This document shows, in pieces, positions 43,926 through 52,627 of a stretch of 64,000 bases of DNA. The position numbers were made by a program, and so were the translations under genes. Each line of letters opens with the position of its first letter. The stretch's first letter is position 1. The stretch spans positions 868,001 to 932,000 of the forward strand of contig CBDCER010000002.1 in assembly GCA_965215855.1 (NCBI GenBank), in the 5' to 3' direction. A model generated the notes under the pieces. It had not been told where the DNA came from and ran no database searches. It saw only the letters and a program-made list of their open reading frames with translations. This DNA comes from J027 sp965215855. GTDB taxonomy: Bacteria > Chloroflexota > Anaerolineae > Aggregatilineales > J027.

Positions 43926-45291
43926 GGCTCAACGCGGAAAAGTGTGAAAATCGCATCAACCACCTCCATATTGGGCCAAAACCTGTAATCGAAAGATGTT
44001 GAAATTACGAAAACCGAAGGCACGACGGATGGTGGCACGGATCGCATTATTGATGCCTTCGACAAAGCCCTGGGTCACGCCATTGATGAAGTAATTGAGG
44101 AACTCATCCCACCAATTACGCAAGGTGTTGACGAACTTGAGTAAGCGCAGATCGCCGGTGGCCTGCACCTTGCAAATCCAGGCCTGTAGAAACCGGGTCG
44201 CCTGCTCACGGTTCTGGACTTTATCACAAATAGTGCGAAATTCCTCTTTGAGCAAGTACATGACCCGCAACTCAGGACAAGCCGCCAAGACTTGCTGGAG
44301 TTTGCTTTCTTCTTCGGGCGACAACTCATGACGCGCCTTCACTAGTATCCAGCGCGACCCTTTGAGGATGTCATAGGTCGGCGGATCGACTTGCTTCTGA
44401 AGGTGGCGGCGGGCTTGTGTTAGGCGGTCATTGAGTTGCTTCATCACATGGAAGCGGTCCGCGACCTGGCGAGCATGTGGTAAAGCCTTCTTGACAGCCT
44501 GGCGGTACGGTTCCCATAGATCGGTTGAGACGACAGTGATCTGCTCTCGATCTGGCTGCGCGTTGAACCACGCGATCAATGTTTCCTGCTTACGATCTGG
44601 CAACACTGCCAAAATGCAGTGCCTTTCCAAATCGGACAGGATCAATACGTACTGTTTATGACGCTTCTTGAGAGCCAGTTCATCGATCCCCAGAACCCGT
44701 ACAGGATTCTGGGTTGGGCGTTGGATCGTGCGTTGAGCATAGGTCACAAATATCTCTTTGACCGTTGACTCACTCAAGTGTTCTTGTCGCGCCACAGCTT
44801 TGCGATCACACTGCAAACATTGTTCGTAGACATATTGCTCATAGCGTCGCGTTTGACGCCGCTGCTGATTGACACTCAGCAGGTTCTCGGTGAACGGGCG
44901 TTGGCAATGCTCACACCTGAAGCGACGCCCCATAAAATAGAGATTAACTCGTTTTCCCATCACACTCAGGTCGCGCACCCGGCGTTCCTTCTGCTGGTGA
45001 ACCTGCTGAGACAAATACTCACAGTCGGGACACTGCGTGATATCGTAGCGGTGTTCACACTTCAGATGCAATGCTTCGCCCTCTAGCTCATAATGTGTCA
45101 CGCGAAATTCTGGTAATTCTACCAACTCCGTTATGGTTGCGAGGCTGACTGCTGCCCATTTCCGTTCTGTCTCTGGCTTGACGCCTGCCGTTAACATCGC
45201 TATTGTTTCTATCTTGGCTTCTCCTGTGCTGGTTGTTGCTCTATAGCTTATAACACGGTGAAGCCTTTTTCACACTTTTCCGCGTTGACCC
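43926..45291 (-). mobile_element. ISL3-family insertion sequence, 1.37 kb, with target duplication
   Basis: The 25-bp terminal repeats (left GGCTCAACGCGGAAAAGTGT..., right complement GGGTCAACGCGGAAAAGTGT...) match at 24 of 25 positions. The element is flanked by a perfect 8-bp direct repeat TAATTTGT at 43918-43925 and 45292-45299, the duplication length usual for ISL3. It carries one intact transposase. It landed between the divergent 5'-nucleotidase-like and GNAT genes. The intact duplication indicates a fairly recent insertion. Confidence 0.95.
43956..45197 (-). CDS. ISL3 family transposase
   Basis: The 413-residue protein has an N-terminal zinc-finger region with CPDCEYLSQQVH and FRCEHCQRPF, the helix-turn-helix-like part QCDRKAVARQEHLSESTVKE, and the DDE core (VLGIDELALKKRHKQYVLIL, VSTDLWEPYRQAVKKALPHA, DRFHVMKQLNDRLTQARR, and late VEGINNAIRATIRRAFGF). 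These are characteristic of ISL3 transposases. The frame is complete, and the inverted repeats lie immediately outside. Confidence 0.93.
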   Translation of the reverse strand: MLTAGVKPETERKWAAVSLATITELVELPEFRVTHYELEGEALHLKCEHRYDITQCPDCEYLSQQVHQQKERRVRDLSVMGKRVNLYFMGRRFRCEHCQRPFTENLLSVNQQRRQTRRYEQYVYEQCLQCDRKAVARQEHLSESTVKEIFVTYAQRTIQRPTQNPVRVLGIDELALKKRHKQYVLILSDLERHCILAVLPDRKQETLIAWFNAQPDREQITVVSTDLWEPYRQAVKKALPHARQVADRFHVMKQLNDRLTQARRHLQKQVDPPTYDILKGSRWILVKARHELSPEEESKLQQVLAACPELRVMYLLKEEFRTICDKVQNREQATRFLQAWICKVQATGDLRLLKFVNTLRNWWDEFLNYFINGVTQGFVEGINNAIRATIRRAFGFRNFNIFRLQVLAQYGGG

Positions 45292-45299
45292 TAATTTGT

Positions 45300-45538
45300 T
45301 AAAGTGAATCTTACCTCTGAGAACTATTTCAGGGTGATTGGTTAACTAATGCCTGTGTTGGATTGGAATCACTAATTACAGCGAGTGTTGCCCAATCCTG
45401 TTTTCCTTGCGACCTCGAACATTGTTCCCGGCTTCGTTGCCCTCATAGTTTCCGGCATTTCTGTTGGGTTGAATAGGGATTGTGGAGACACTCTAGTGAT
45501 GAACAGTTTATTGATGTTGAGCCGGGAGACTCGAAAAA
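45300..45538. other. Intergenic stretch without recognised features
   Basis: Between the right ISL3 target duplication and the GNAT gene I see no gene, terminator or strong promoter. GGGAG lies upstream of the GNAT start. This was part of the divergent promoter region before the IS inserted. Confidence 0.5.
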
Positions 45539-46096
45539 ATGACCACTGAAACTTATCGACACGTTGTGACGTTAGCCGACAGGGCACGCATATTGTTACG
45601 TCCATTGACTACGAATGATGAGCAAGCGTTGATCCAATTATATTCCCAAGCCCAACCGGAGGATTTACGTTCATTGCGTGACGATGTGGCGGACCCGACT
45701 GTGGTACAGAGTTGGGTGCGTAAATTGGATTATAAGCGGGTGTTGCCGCTGGTTGCTCTCATCAACGGCGATATTGTGGGGAATGCGACCTTACACCATC
45801 GCACTGGTCCTTATCATCATATTGGCGAAGTCCGTATCTTCCTTGCTAAAGACTACCGTGGGCGTGGGCTAGGCAGCAAAATGCTCTCGACACTGGTTGA
45901 TCTGGCGCGTAAAGAAGGCTTGCATTGGCTGACGGCTGAGGTATTCGCCAGTAAGCCTAAAGTCATCCGCGCCTTTGAAACATTGGGCTTCGAAAACCGT
46001 TGTATGCTGGAGGATTATTTCATGTTGCCCGATGGCCGGACGGAAGATGTCGTTGTGCTTTTGATGCGATTGCTACGGCCAACAGGCGGGTTCTAG
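45539..46096 (+). CDS. GNAT family N-acetyltransferase
   Basis: The 185-residue acetyltransferase has a clear acetyl-CoA-binding motif A/B region (VRIFLAKDYRGRGLGSKMLS, then GFENRCMLEDYF). It is similar in layout to RimI/YjgM-type enzymes that acetylate an amine; the acceptor is unknown. The start ATG lies eight to ten bases after GGGAG. It converges with the GNAT gene at the end of the feo operon; the two are not close paralogues. Confidence 0.85.
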   Translation: MTTETYRHVVTLADRARILLRPLTTNDEQALIQLYSQAQPEDLRSLRDDVADPTVVQSWVRKLDYKRVLPLVALINGDIVGNATLHHRTGPYHHIGEVRIFLAKDYRGRGLGSKMLSTLVDLARKEGLHWLTAEVFASKPKVIRAFETLGFENRCMLEDYFMLPDGRTEDVVVLLMRLLRPTGGF

Positions 46097-46118
46097 TGCG
46101 AGGAATGTGCCGATCTGG

Positions 46119-46571
46119 CTATCGTAACATTCCGCGATAGAAGCCAGGCTTTGATCCTTCGATTTCAATAGCACCAACGGTTTGGATGTAGAATTCAGAA
46201 GGCCCTACATCTCCAATAATGGCATAGGCATAGTCCTCATTCCACATACTATGCAGACATGCCAACAGCAATGCTGTGCCGATGCCACGCCCGCGCATGG
46301 CTTCATCAACACCAGTCGGGCCAAAGAAGGCTTTGCAAGTAGCATCATAGCAGGCAAAACCTATCAATGTGCCTGCTTCGATAGCAATAAAACAAGAAAT
46401 GGGCCGGTTAGCGAATGCAACTTCGCCTTGACTGGCCCAATCCTGACTGAAGGTGTCTTCTATCCAGCGTGTAATGATATGTTTCTCAGGTGCTTTCGCT
46501 CGCCGGATTTCAACACCTTCAACTAGGGTTTGTGCTGGCAATTCATAGAGCTTGACCAGCATATCACTCAT
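46119..46571 (-). CDS. GNAT family N-acetyltransferase at end of feo operon
   Basis: About 150 residues with a GNAT core. The acetyl-CoA loop is in VDEAMRGRGIGTALLLACLH, and the C-terminus reads AIIGDVGPSEFYIQTVGAIE. The gene follows the FeoB permease stop by less than 15 bases, so it is in the same transcript. ATG 46571 is preferred; a GTG 12 bases earlier directly after the feoB stop is possible. No link between acetylation and iron uptake is known to me. Confidence 0.8.
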   Translation of the reverse strand: MSDMLVKLYELPAQTLVEGVEIRRAKAPEKHIITRWIEDTFSQDWASQGEVAFANRPISCFIAIEAGTLIGFACYDATCKAFFGPTGVDEAMRGRGIGTALLLACLHSMWNEDYAYAIIGDVGPSEFYIQTVGAIEIEGSKPGFYRGMLR

Positions 46572-46583
46572 GATTTGGCTCAC

Positions 46584-48002
46584 TCATATCCAGCCGAACA
46601 GCCGGGCAATGGTCGCTGTCGTCAAGGTGACAGCAAAACCCAGCCCCAATGGCAACAATGTTGCTATCGCTGTCCATTTGAGATTCTTAGTCTCGTTCCA
46701 GATTGTCAGGATGGTGGTGCTGCATGGATTATGCAACAAACTGAACAACATCAGGTTGATGGCCGTCAACAGTGACCAGCCACCAATGTCGGTGAGGACA
46801 CCATAAGCCACATCGCTGTCCAATTCCAGCATCACACCATCCTGAGCCAGCGATGAGCCACCTAACGTTAGGGTCAGCATTAGAATGGTTGGGATGATGA
46901 TTTCGTTGGCGGGAATTGCCACGATATAGGCCACCAAGATAACGCCGTTCAATCCTAACAATACACCAAATGGATCAAGTCCGTTGACCAGATGTCCGGC
47001 GACGCTCGTGCCGCCGATGTCGATATTGCTCGACAGCCAGATCACAGCACCAGCGGGTGCAGCCATCACTACTGCCCGCCAGAGAATAATCAGGGTACGG
47101 TCAATTAGCGAGGTATAGAGCGTTTGCATTACACGTGGCGGACGATAGGGCGGCAATTCCAGACTATAGATTGAAGCTTCGCCTTTTAACCAGGTGCGGG
47201 ATAGAAATGCCGACACGAGCAATGTGAAGATGATTCCCAACACTGCTACTGCGACCACACTTGCCGCTGCCACCATACTCGCCAGGGCAGCCGGAGCCGC
47301 AGCACCGATGAAGATTGTTCCCATCAGGATCAGCGTGGGCCAGCGCCCATTACAAATGCTGAAGTTGTTGGTCAGGATGGCGATATACCGTTCACGGGGG
47401 CTATCGATGATGCGAGTGGCGACAACGCCAGCAGCGTTGCATCCAAAGCCCATCATCATCGACAACGATTGTTTGCCGTGCGCTCCGGCCTTTTGGAATA
47501 GGCGATCCAGATTAAACGCCACTCGTGGCAAATAGCCGAAATCTTCGAGTAGTGTGAACAATGGGAAGAAAATTGCCATCGGGGGCAACATAACCGCCAC
47601 CACCCAGGCCGTCGCCAGATAGACGCCGTCAATCCAAAAACCACTCAGCCACCAGGGGGCGTTCAAGGCGTTAGCGACATCGTACAACGCCGTGTAGACG
47701 GTCTCTAGCAACAATGTCCCTAGCATACTTGATGGGACATTGGCTCCGGCAATGGTCATCCAGAACACTGCTACAAACATTAGCCCCATGATCACAAAGC
47801 CCCACACACGGTGTGTCAGAGCTTGATCAAGTATGCGATCAAAAGTCAATCGAGCGCGTTCGCCGTCGCGGGTGACGGCAGCGTCGGAGATTTGTGCGGC
47901 ATCTGTATAAATGGCTTCCATCAGCAGATCATGATGCTCCTCACCAATGGATTGCCGCAACCGGGCAGCGGTCTGTAATAGGCTATCAGCGTGACTACTC
48001 AT
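46584..48002 (-). CDS. feoB: FeoB permease part (split FeoB C-terminal half)
   Basis: The protein begins with a soluble helical segment and then has about nine membrane helices. The FeoB core shows the Gate motifs LLEDFGYLPRVAFNLDRLFQ, MMGFGCNAAGVVATRIIDSP (the conserved Cys is present), RYIAILTNNFSICNGRWPTL and later AYIVAIPANEIIIPTILML. FeoB is usually one protein of 700-800 residues; here the GTPase is a separate gene upstream, joined by a TGATG overlap. Together they import ferrous iron across the membrane. Confidence 0.9.
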   Translation of the reverse strand: MSSHADSLLQTAARLRQSIGEEHHDLLMEAIYTDAAQISDAAVTRDGERARLTFDRILDQALTHRVWGFVIMGLMFVAVFWMTIAGANVPSSMLGTLLLETVYTALYDVANALNAPWWLSGFWIDGVYLATAWVVAVMLPPMAIFFPLFTLLEDFGYLPRVAFNLDRLFQKAGAHGKQSLSMMMGFGCNAAGVVATRIIDSPRERYIAILTNNFSICNGRWPTLILMGTIFIGAAAPAALASMVAAASVVAVAVLGIIFTLLVSAFLSRTWLKGEASIYSLELPPYRPPRVMQTLYTSLIDRTLIILWRAVVMAAPAGAVIWLSSNIDIGGTSVAGHLVNGLDPFGVLLGLNGVILVAYIVAIPANEIIIPTILMLTLTLGGSSLAQDGVMLELDSDVAYGVLTDIGGWSLLTAINLMLFSLLHNPCSTTILTIWNETKNLKWTAIATLLPLGLGFAVTLTTATIARLFGWI

Positions 48003-48832
48003 CAAGCTATCGCCTCCGCCATGACTAAATCAGCGCGATGGTGTTGCTGGGTGGCTGTTTGCTCCAGTTGACCCAGCGTGCCATTACGAATGGCTTCTTC
48101 GATGCTTTTATCCCCATCCAACAAGCGCAGTGCGACCCACCGCGCATTGGGCAGGTTAGGATACATAGCAATGATTTGTTGCACCAGTGTTTCGATTGCC
48201 TGCTCCATCTGTTGATCACGCTGGCGGATGCGGTGCGGGTGCGTTGGGTAGCGTCCGGTCGCCACCTCGTCAATAGCGGCCAGCAACTCGTTGATACCTT
48301 CGCCGCGACGTGCCACCATTGGCACAACCGGCACACCCAATTTCTCTGCTAGTCGCCGGACACTGATTTCCAGGCCGTGCCGTTGAGCCTCGTCCATCAG
48401 ATTCAGTGCCACAACCACACGATCCGTGATTTCAAGAATTTGTAGTGTCAGATTCAGGTTGCGTTCCAGGCGCGTTGCATCAACCACCACTACTGTTACG
48501 TCGGGTTGTCCAAATAGCACAAAGTCACGGGCGATTTGCTCATCTACGCTGGTCGAGAGCAACGAATAGGTTCCTGGTAGATCCACTAGTTTGTATTGCT
48601 TGTCTTGATAGCGAAAACCACCTTCGGCACGGCTGACCGTTTTGCCAGGCCAGTTGCCGACATGTTGGCGCAGGCCAGTTAGTGTATTGAATACGGTGCT
48701 TTTACCCGTGTTCGGATTGCCCGCCAGCGCCACTACGTAATCATAGTTAGTGGTGTTGATTCCCAGCTTCTTTAGTTCGGCTGCATTGTACAGGGGACAC
48801 GTCTGACAATAGGCATCAGTTTGCGTTGTCAT
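48002..48832 (-). CDS. feoB: FeoB GTPase part (split FeoB N-terminal half)
   Basis: The 276-residue soluble GTPase has G1 GNPNTGKSTVFNTLTGLRQH, the FeoB G2/G3 region VGNWPGKTV and VDLPGTYSLLSTSVDEQIAR, and G4 NLMDEAQRHG. A helical GDI-like domain follows. The N-terminus has two Cys (YCQTCPLY) before the G domain, which may bind metal. The stop overlaps the permease start by one base and the start overlaps feoA by an ATGA, so the three are translationally coupled. Its P-loop and switch regions look complete. Confidence 0.92.
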   Translation of the reverse strand: MTTQTDAYCQTCPLYNAAELKKLGINTTNYDYVVALAGNPNTGKSTVFNTLTGLRQHVGNWPGKTVSRAEGGFRYQDKQYKLVDLPGTYSLLSTSVDEQIARDFVLFGQPDVTVVVVDATRLERNLNLTLQILEITDRVVVALNLMDEAQRHGLEISVRRLAEKLGVPVVPMVARRGEGINELLAAIDEVATGRYPTHPHRIRQRDQQMEQAIETLVQQIIAMYPNLPNARWVALRLLDGDKSIEEAIRNGTLGQLEQTATQQHHRADLVMAEAIA

Positions 48833-49068
48833 GATGTCGTTTCCTCCACGAGTTGTATCTCGATTTGGCGAGCCTGCTGGCGTCGCAGCGCTACCACTGC
48901 GCCGCGAACCCGATAGGCAACAGGATCGCCGAGCGGGCTGACCATTTCGATGGCAATCTGTGTGCCGGGTAGGATACCCATATCCAGCATCCGGCGACGA
49001 TCTGGCCCATTGTTCTTTAACTTTTTAACCACAGCCGCCTGGCATGGTTCTAATTGGTCAAGTGTCAT
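48829..49068 (-). CDS. feoA: FeoA, ferrous iron transport accessory protein
   Basis: A small SH3-like protein of 79 residues. It has the FeoA sequence ADKVKNL-like start (MTLDQLEPCQAAVVKKLKNN), then RRMLDMGILPGTQIAIEMVS and LGDPVAYRVRGAVVALRRQQ. It regulates or assists FeoB. ATG 49068 is used; a GTG three codons earlier is possible. A promoter with an overlapping DtxR-like box lies just upstream, the expected place for iron control. Confidence 0.9.
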   Translation of the reverse strand: MTLDQLEPCQAAVVKKLKNNGPDRRRMLDMGILPGTQIAIEMVSPLGDPVAYRVRGAVVALRRQQARQIEIQLVEETTS

Positions 49069-49122
49069 GATTTTCACTCATCTTTGCGATGAAATGGATC
49101 AAATTTTGTTTATCTATATCGT

Positions 49123-49150
49123 ATTTTAGTCTAATCTAAAATTTTGTCAA
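49123..49150 (-). promoter_or_regulatory. feo promoter with DtxR/IdeR-like palindrome
   Basis: On the minus strand TTGACA (49150-49145) is followed after 16 nt by TAAAAT (49128-49123). The palindrome ATTTTAG-TCTAAT-CTAAAAT (49123-49142) covers the -10 and most of the spacer. It resembles DtxR/IdeR/MntR operators (TTAGG...CCTAA type), consistent with iron repression of feo. No regulator gene is nearby. The ISKra4 element begins 15 bases beyond the -35. Confidence 0.65.
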
Positions 49151-49225
49151 GGATACCATGATATTTCGGTGCATTTCAATATGGGGGGAAGCGGTGTAAA
49201 GTAGAGAGAACCGAGGAGGAACCAG

Positions 49226-50508
49226 ATGACAAAAGCAATGGGCGAACTTGAGCAGCAACTGATGAGTGTGGCGGAAGACCAGATCAGGCAATTGGCAGAG
49301 CAGATGGGGGCACAAAAGGGGATAACCCTGAGCGACATAGAGCAGGCGGTCGGGAAGCTGACGCAGACGTTGGCTGCCCAAGCGGCGCAGGAGCGGGCGG
49401 CGACGGACAAAGTATGTCCGGAGTGTCAGGGAAACATGAGGAACAAGGGTAAAAAAAGAAAGGGCTAGAGACGGTCACCGGATCAATAACGATCTGGCGC
49501 GAATACTACTACTGTGAAGCGTGCCGTGCCGGGCAATTTCCTTTAGATCAACGGTGGGGGCTGAATGGGACTGATTACAGTCCCGAACTCAGTAAGGCGA
49601 TGGTGTGGCTGAGTGGACAACTGCCGTATGAGCAATGTCGGGCGACATTTGAGCGGATTGGTCACCGGATCATCCCGACGACGAGTATATGGCGGCAAAG
49701 TCAGGCCTACGGTGAACGAATGCAAGCCGTCGCCTGCGAAGAACAACAACGCCTGAGTGTTGAGCGCACGACGCTACCAGATGAGGACGAACCAACCCGC
49801 AAAAGCGTGGGCATGGATGGGGGGATGGTGCATATTCGCCAGGAGGGCTGGAAAGAAATCAAAGTAGGGTCGGTCTGCGATATTGCCCAGCGGGCAGTCT
49901 ACGACCCATCCATCCAAGAAATCACGGACGTTACCTATGGGATCAACACCGCTTACACGGCCGTTTTAGGCGCAGTCGAGCAATTCAAGCCTGCGATGTG
50001 GGCGTTGGCTGTCGCGCAGGGTGTCCCTATCGCTGCGGATACCTGTGTGAGTGCCGACGGCGCGGCTTGGATCTGGAACCTAGCGGCTGATCGCTTTCCG
50101 ATGAGTATTGAAATTGTCGACTGGTATCACGCCGTTCGTCGGTTGAATGACGCCAGTCAAGCCTTATACCCTGATGCTCCTGACCGTGCCACACGCTGGT
50201 TCAAAAACCGTAAACATGACTTATTCCAGGGCCATGTCTGGAAAATCATCGAGCCTTTGCAAGCGGCAGGTTTATCTGAGCACTACACTTACTTCCTAAC
50301 CCATCAACGCCGGATGCACTACCACGAATTTCGCGAAAATGCTTATCTCATTGGCTCCGGTACAACTGAAAGCGGTGTCAAGCAATTCAAGGCTCGTCTC
50401 ACGGCCTCCGGTATGCGCTGGTCGCGGCCTGGTGCACAACGCATGATTGCCATTCGTTCGGCTGTTCTTGGTCAATCTTTTGACACCATCTGGCAATCTG
50501 TCGCGTGA
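49226..50508 (+). CDS. ISKra4-type transposase made by -1 frameshift
   Basis: The first frame (49226-49468) encodes an N-terminal segment ending in CPECQGNMRNKGKKRKG. The second, in the -1 frame, is open from about 49451 and continues without a gap (EYYYCEACRAGQFPLDQRWG). It then carries the DDE core (VGMDGGMVHIRQEGWKEIKV, VSADGAAWIWNLAADRFPMS, EIVDWYHAVRRLNDASQALY, IGSGTTESGVKQFKARL). The two frames meet at AAAAAAA (49451-49457). The CxxC pairs of the two frames together form one zinc-binding unit, supporting a single fused product. Confidence 0.82.
49451..49457 (+). promoter_or_regulatory. A7 slippery site in the transposase gene
   Basis: The tract is read GGT AAA AAA AGA in the first frame. 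A shift of -1 (or one extra A by transcription slippage) joins it to the second transposase frame, which is open from the same place. The first frame ends at TAG 12 bases later. Confidence 0.6.
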
Positions 50509-50603
50509 CTGTTGCCCCCATATTGAAATGCACCGATTAGATTTCAACACCAAGTTTGCCCACCAATATCCTTATATTTGATCTCTAGTGAACTATTGAT
50601 AAC

Positions 50604-51542
50604 TCATAGATAGGGTAAGATATGTTTCCGGCGTCTTGACATAACCCGTCGGAAACCTGATTCTCCTAGAAGTGTAAGCACACCTAATACATATCCTCGC
50701 ATATGACGTGGCGCAATACGAATAGATTTGTAGTAATAATGTCGTGCTATGGACATCTTTCCTAACAGTGCATATTGAGTTCCTTGAATGGAATGGAGGC
50801 GAGCCTTTTGCTGCGGCGTTAGTTGATTGTATGCAGATAATTCAAAAGCACGTTCCCGCACTTGAAGTTGGTGGCTATGCATTCGTTCTGGCTGCTTCCG
50901 CGTTGTCATCGAATTATGGACACGATAGCTTGCCAGTGATTCATTGAGGTAAATGAAATCGTAGTGAGAAGCCATGCGCTGCCAAAAATCAGCATCCTCA
51001 TGATAATGAAGCGCTTCATCAAATAAACCGATTTGCTCTAGGCAAGTTCTGTAGAACATAAACGCATGGATAGGAGCCAAATTATAGCAGGTCTGATGAA
51101 AAAACACGTCACCGCTGGGTCGGAAGCCTCGCCTAGTTTGAGCATACGTTCCCAATAGCTCGCTAGTGTTCATATCCACTAGCGTCACGTCAGTATACAC
51201 AACCCGATAAGCAGGATGCGTATTCAAGATTTGCACACGGCGTTCAATGCTATTCGAATGCAAGGTGTCATCCGAATCCAGAAAGGCGATGAGATCACCA
51301 GTTGCTATTCGCAGTCCTACATTACGTCCTGCTGACGGCCCACGATTCGGCTGTGTAATAGCAATTACGGATGGTGCGTATAATGCTAAAATATCTGAGG
51401 TATTATCTGTCGAGCCATCATCCACAACAACAATTTCATCCGGCACATACGTTTGGTTCAATAAACTTTCAATCGCATCGGGAAGCAGATCAGCACGATT
51501 ATAGGTTGAAATAATGACTGACACTGTAAAAGGACGTTGCAT
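50604..51542 (-). CDS. Glycosyltransferase family 2
   Basis: An inverting GT-A enzyme of 312 residues. The nucleotide-sugar site shows ISTYNRADLLPDAIESLLNQ, VVDDGSTDNTSDIL, GPSAGRNVGLRIATGDLIAF and the DXD-type FLDSDD. A further Asp is in LHYHEDADFWQRMASH. It probably transfers a sugar to a cell-surface glycan. ATG 51542 has GGTGAG upstream. It lies seven bases after the next glycosyltransferase and is part of a four-gene glycosylation group. Confidence 0.9.
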   Translation of the reverse strand: MQRPFTVSVIISTYNRADLLPDAIESLLNQTYVPDEIVVVDDGSTDNTSDILALYAPSVIAITQPNRGPSAGRNVGLRIATGDLIAFLDSDDTLHSNSIERRVQILNTHPAYRVVYTDVTLVDMNTSELLGTYAQTRRGFRPSGDVFFHQTCYNLAPIHAFMFYRTCLEQIGLFDEALHYHEDADFWQRMASHYDFIYLNESLASYRVHNSMTTRKQPERMHSHQLQVRERAFELSAYNQLTPQQKARLHSIQGTQYALLGKMSIARHYYYKSIRIAPRHMRGYVLGVLTLLGESGFRRVMSRRRKHILPYL

Positions 51543-51548
51543 CAAAGC

Positions 51549-52571
51549 TCACCCTCGGAGTTTGTTGAGGCCAAGAATAATAGGAGATATTGGACTTATC
51601 CGAAGAGCCGTTAGTATTAACCGAATGCTCACCCCTGGCGACAACTTGAAAGCATATATCGCCAGCAAGTGTAATTTGCGGGCCACATCACGAGAAATCA
51701 TCCGCCTTTCATTAGCCGCGGGCTGTTTCTTTTTCGAATATCTACGATATAGCTGATGGATTAAAGCAGCAGTCTGTCGAATTTGAGAGATGTTAGCGGG
51801 TCTTGTGCCCCAGGCACGATTATGCACATGGCGCATTATCGCCACAGTGTTTTCAGAGGCATCAATGCCCAACCAGTATGCGATATTTCGACGTATTAGT
51901 TTTTGAGCGGCCTGTTCCTGATGTTGAGCCCGTTGACCAGAAATACTACTATCCCACACTCGATATTGGAGAAGCACATTACATAGGTTTGCTAGCCGTG
52001 TTACTCTGCTTGCTCGCGTCCATAAATCGTAATCTTGAGCGAGGTTGATCTCAGGATCATATCCTCCAATGCGATTCAATACGGCACGCCGCATCATCAC
52101 CGATGGATGCACTAACGCACTACCAAATAAAGTGCGCCATCCTACACCAATTGCCGTTACCTTGATAATCTTACTTAATTTGCCATGCTCATCAATGATC
52201 TGTGCGCCAGTGCCCAATATACCTACTTCTGGATGCGCGTCCAGATAAGCCACTTGTTTGGCAAATCGCATTGGCAGGCTAATGTCATCAGCATCCATAC
52301 GAGCAATATAGCGCCCCTGCGCCATCCCGCATCCCTGGTTCAAGGCCGCAACCAATCCCAAGTTAGTAGCTTGACGATGCACACGAATTCTCGCGTCCTT
52401 CTGCTGATAGTGTGTTAAAATCTCCGGTGTGCGGTCAGTTGACCCATCATCAATAATAATGAACTCAAATGCATCAAAAGTTTGAGTCAGAATACTATCG
52501 ATGGCTTCATCCAAAAAGCGTTCGCCATTGTATACCGGCATTACGACACTAACGATTGGTTTATTCGTCAT
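51549..52571 (-). CDS. Glycosyltransferase family 2
   Basis: A GT-A enzyme of 340 residues with VVMPVYNGERFLDEAIDSIL, IIDDGSTDRTPEILTHY, LGLVAALNQGCGMAQGRYIA and RMDADDISLP as the DXD. NLAQDYDLWTRASRV gives the later catalytic Asp. The C-terminal 90 residues are helical, perhaps membrane-associated. It is transcribed divergently from the GT4 gene and together with the preceding GT2 gene. The sugar and acceptor are unknown. Confidence 0.9.
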   Translation of the reverse strand: MTNKPIVSVVMPVYNGERFLDEAIDSILTQTFDAFEFIIIDDGSTDRTPEILTHYQQKDARIRVHRQATNLGLVAALNQGCGMAQGRYIARMDADDISLPMRFAKQVAYLDAHPEVGILGTGAQIIDEHGKLSKIIKVTAIGVGWRTLFGSALVHPSVMMRRAVLNRIGGYDPEINLAQDYDLWTRASRVTRLANLCNVLLQYRVWDSSISGQRAQHQEQAAQKLIRRNIAYWLGIDASENTVAIMRHVHNRAWGTRPANISQIRQTAALIHQLYRRYSKKKQPAANERRMISRDVARKLHLLAIYAFKLSPGVSIRLILTALRISPISPIILGLNKLRG

Positions 52572-52627
52572 CACGTACTACTATCTTTAAAAATGTTGAC
52601 CATATCATTATCAATCATGAGCGATGG

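Larger units (their letters stand above)
49166..50536 (+). mobile_element. ISKra4-like insertion sequence, 1.37 kb
   Basis: Inverted repeats of 22 bp start TCGGTGCATTTCAATATGGG at 49166 and are mirrored at 50515-50536. They enclose one transposase in two overlapping frames. Flanks (ATGATATT left, TTAGATTT right) are similar but not identical, so a target duplication is not proven. It is inserted just upstream of the feoA promoter. Confidence 0.88.

Noticed and set aside
49158..50545. ATGATATTT / ATTAGATTT as target duplication of the ISKra4-like element
   Set aside because: Seven of nine positions agree but the two mismatches are internal, and the AT-rich context makes this likely by chance.
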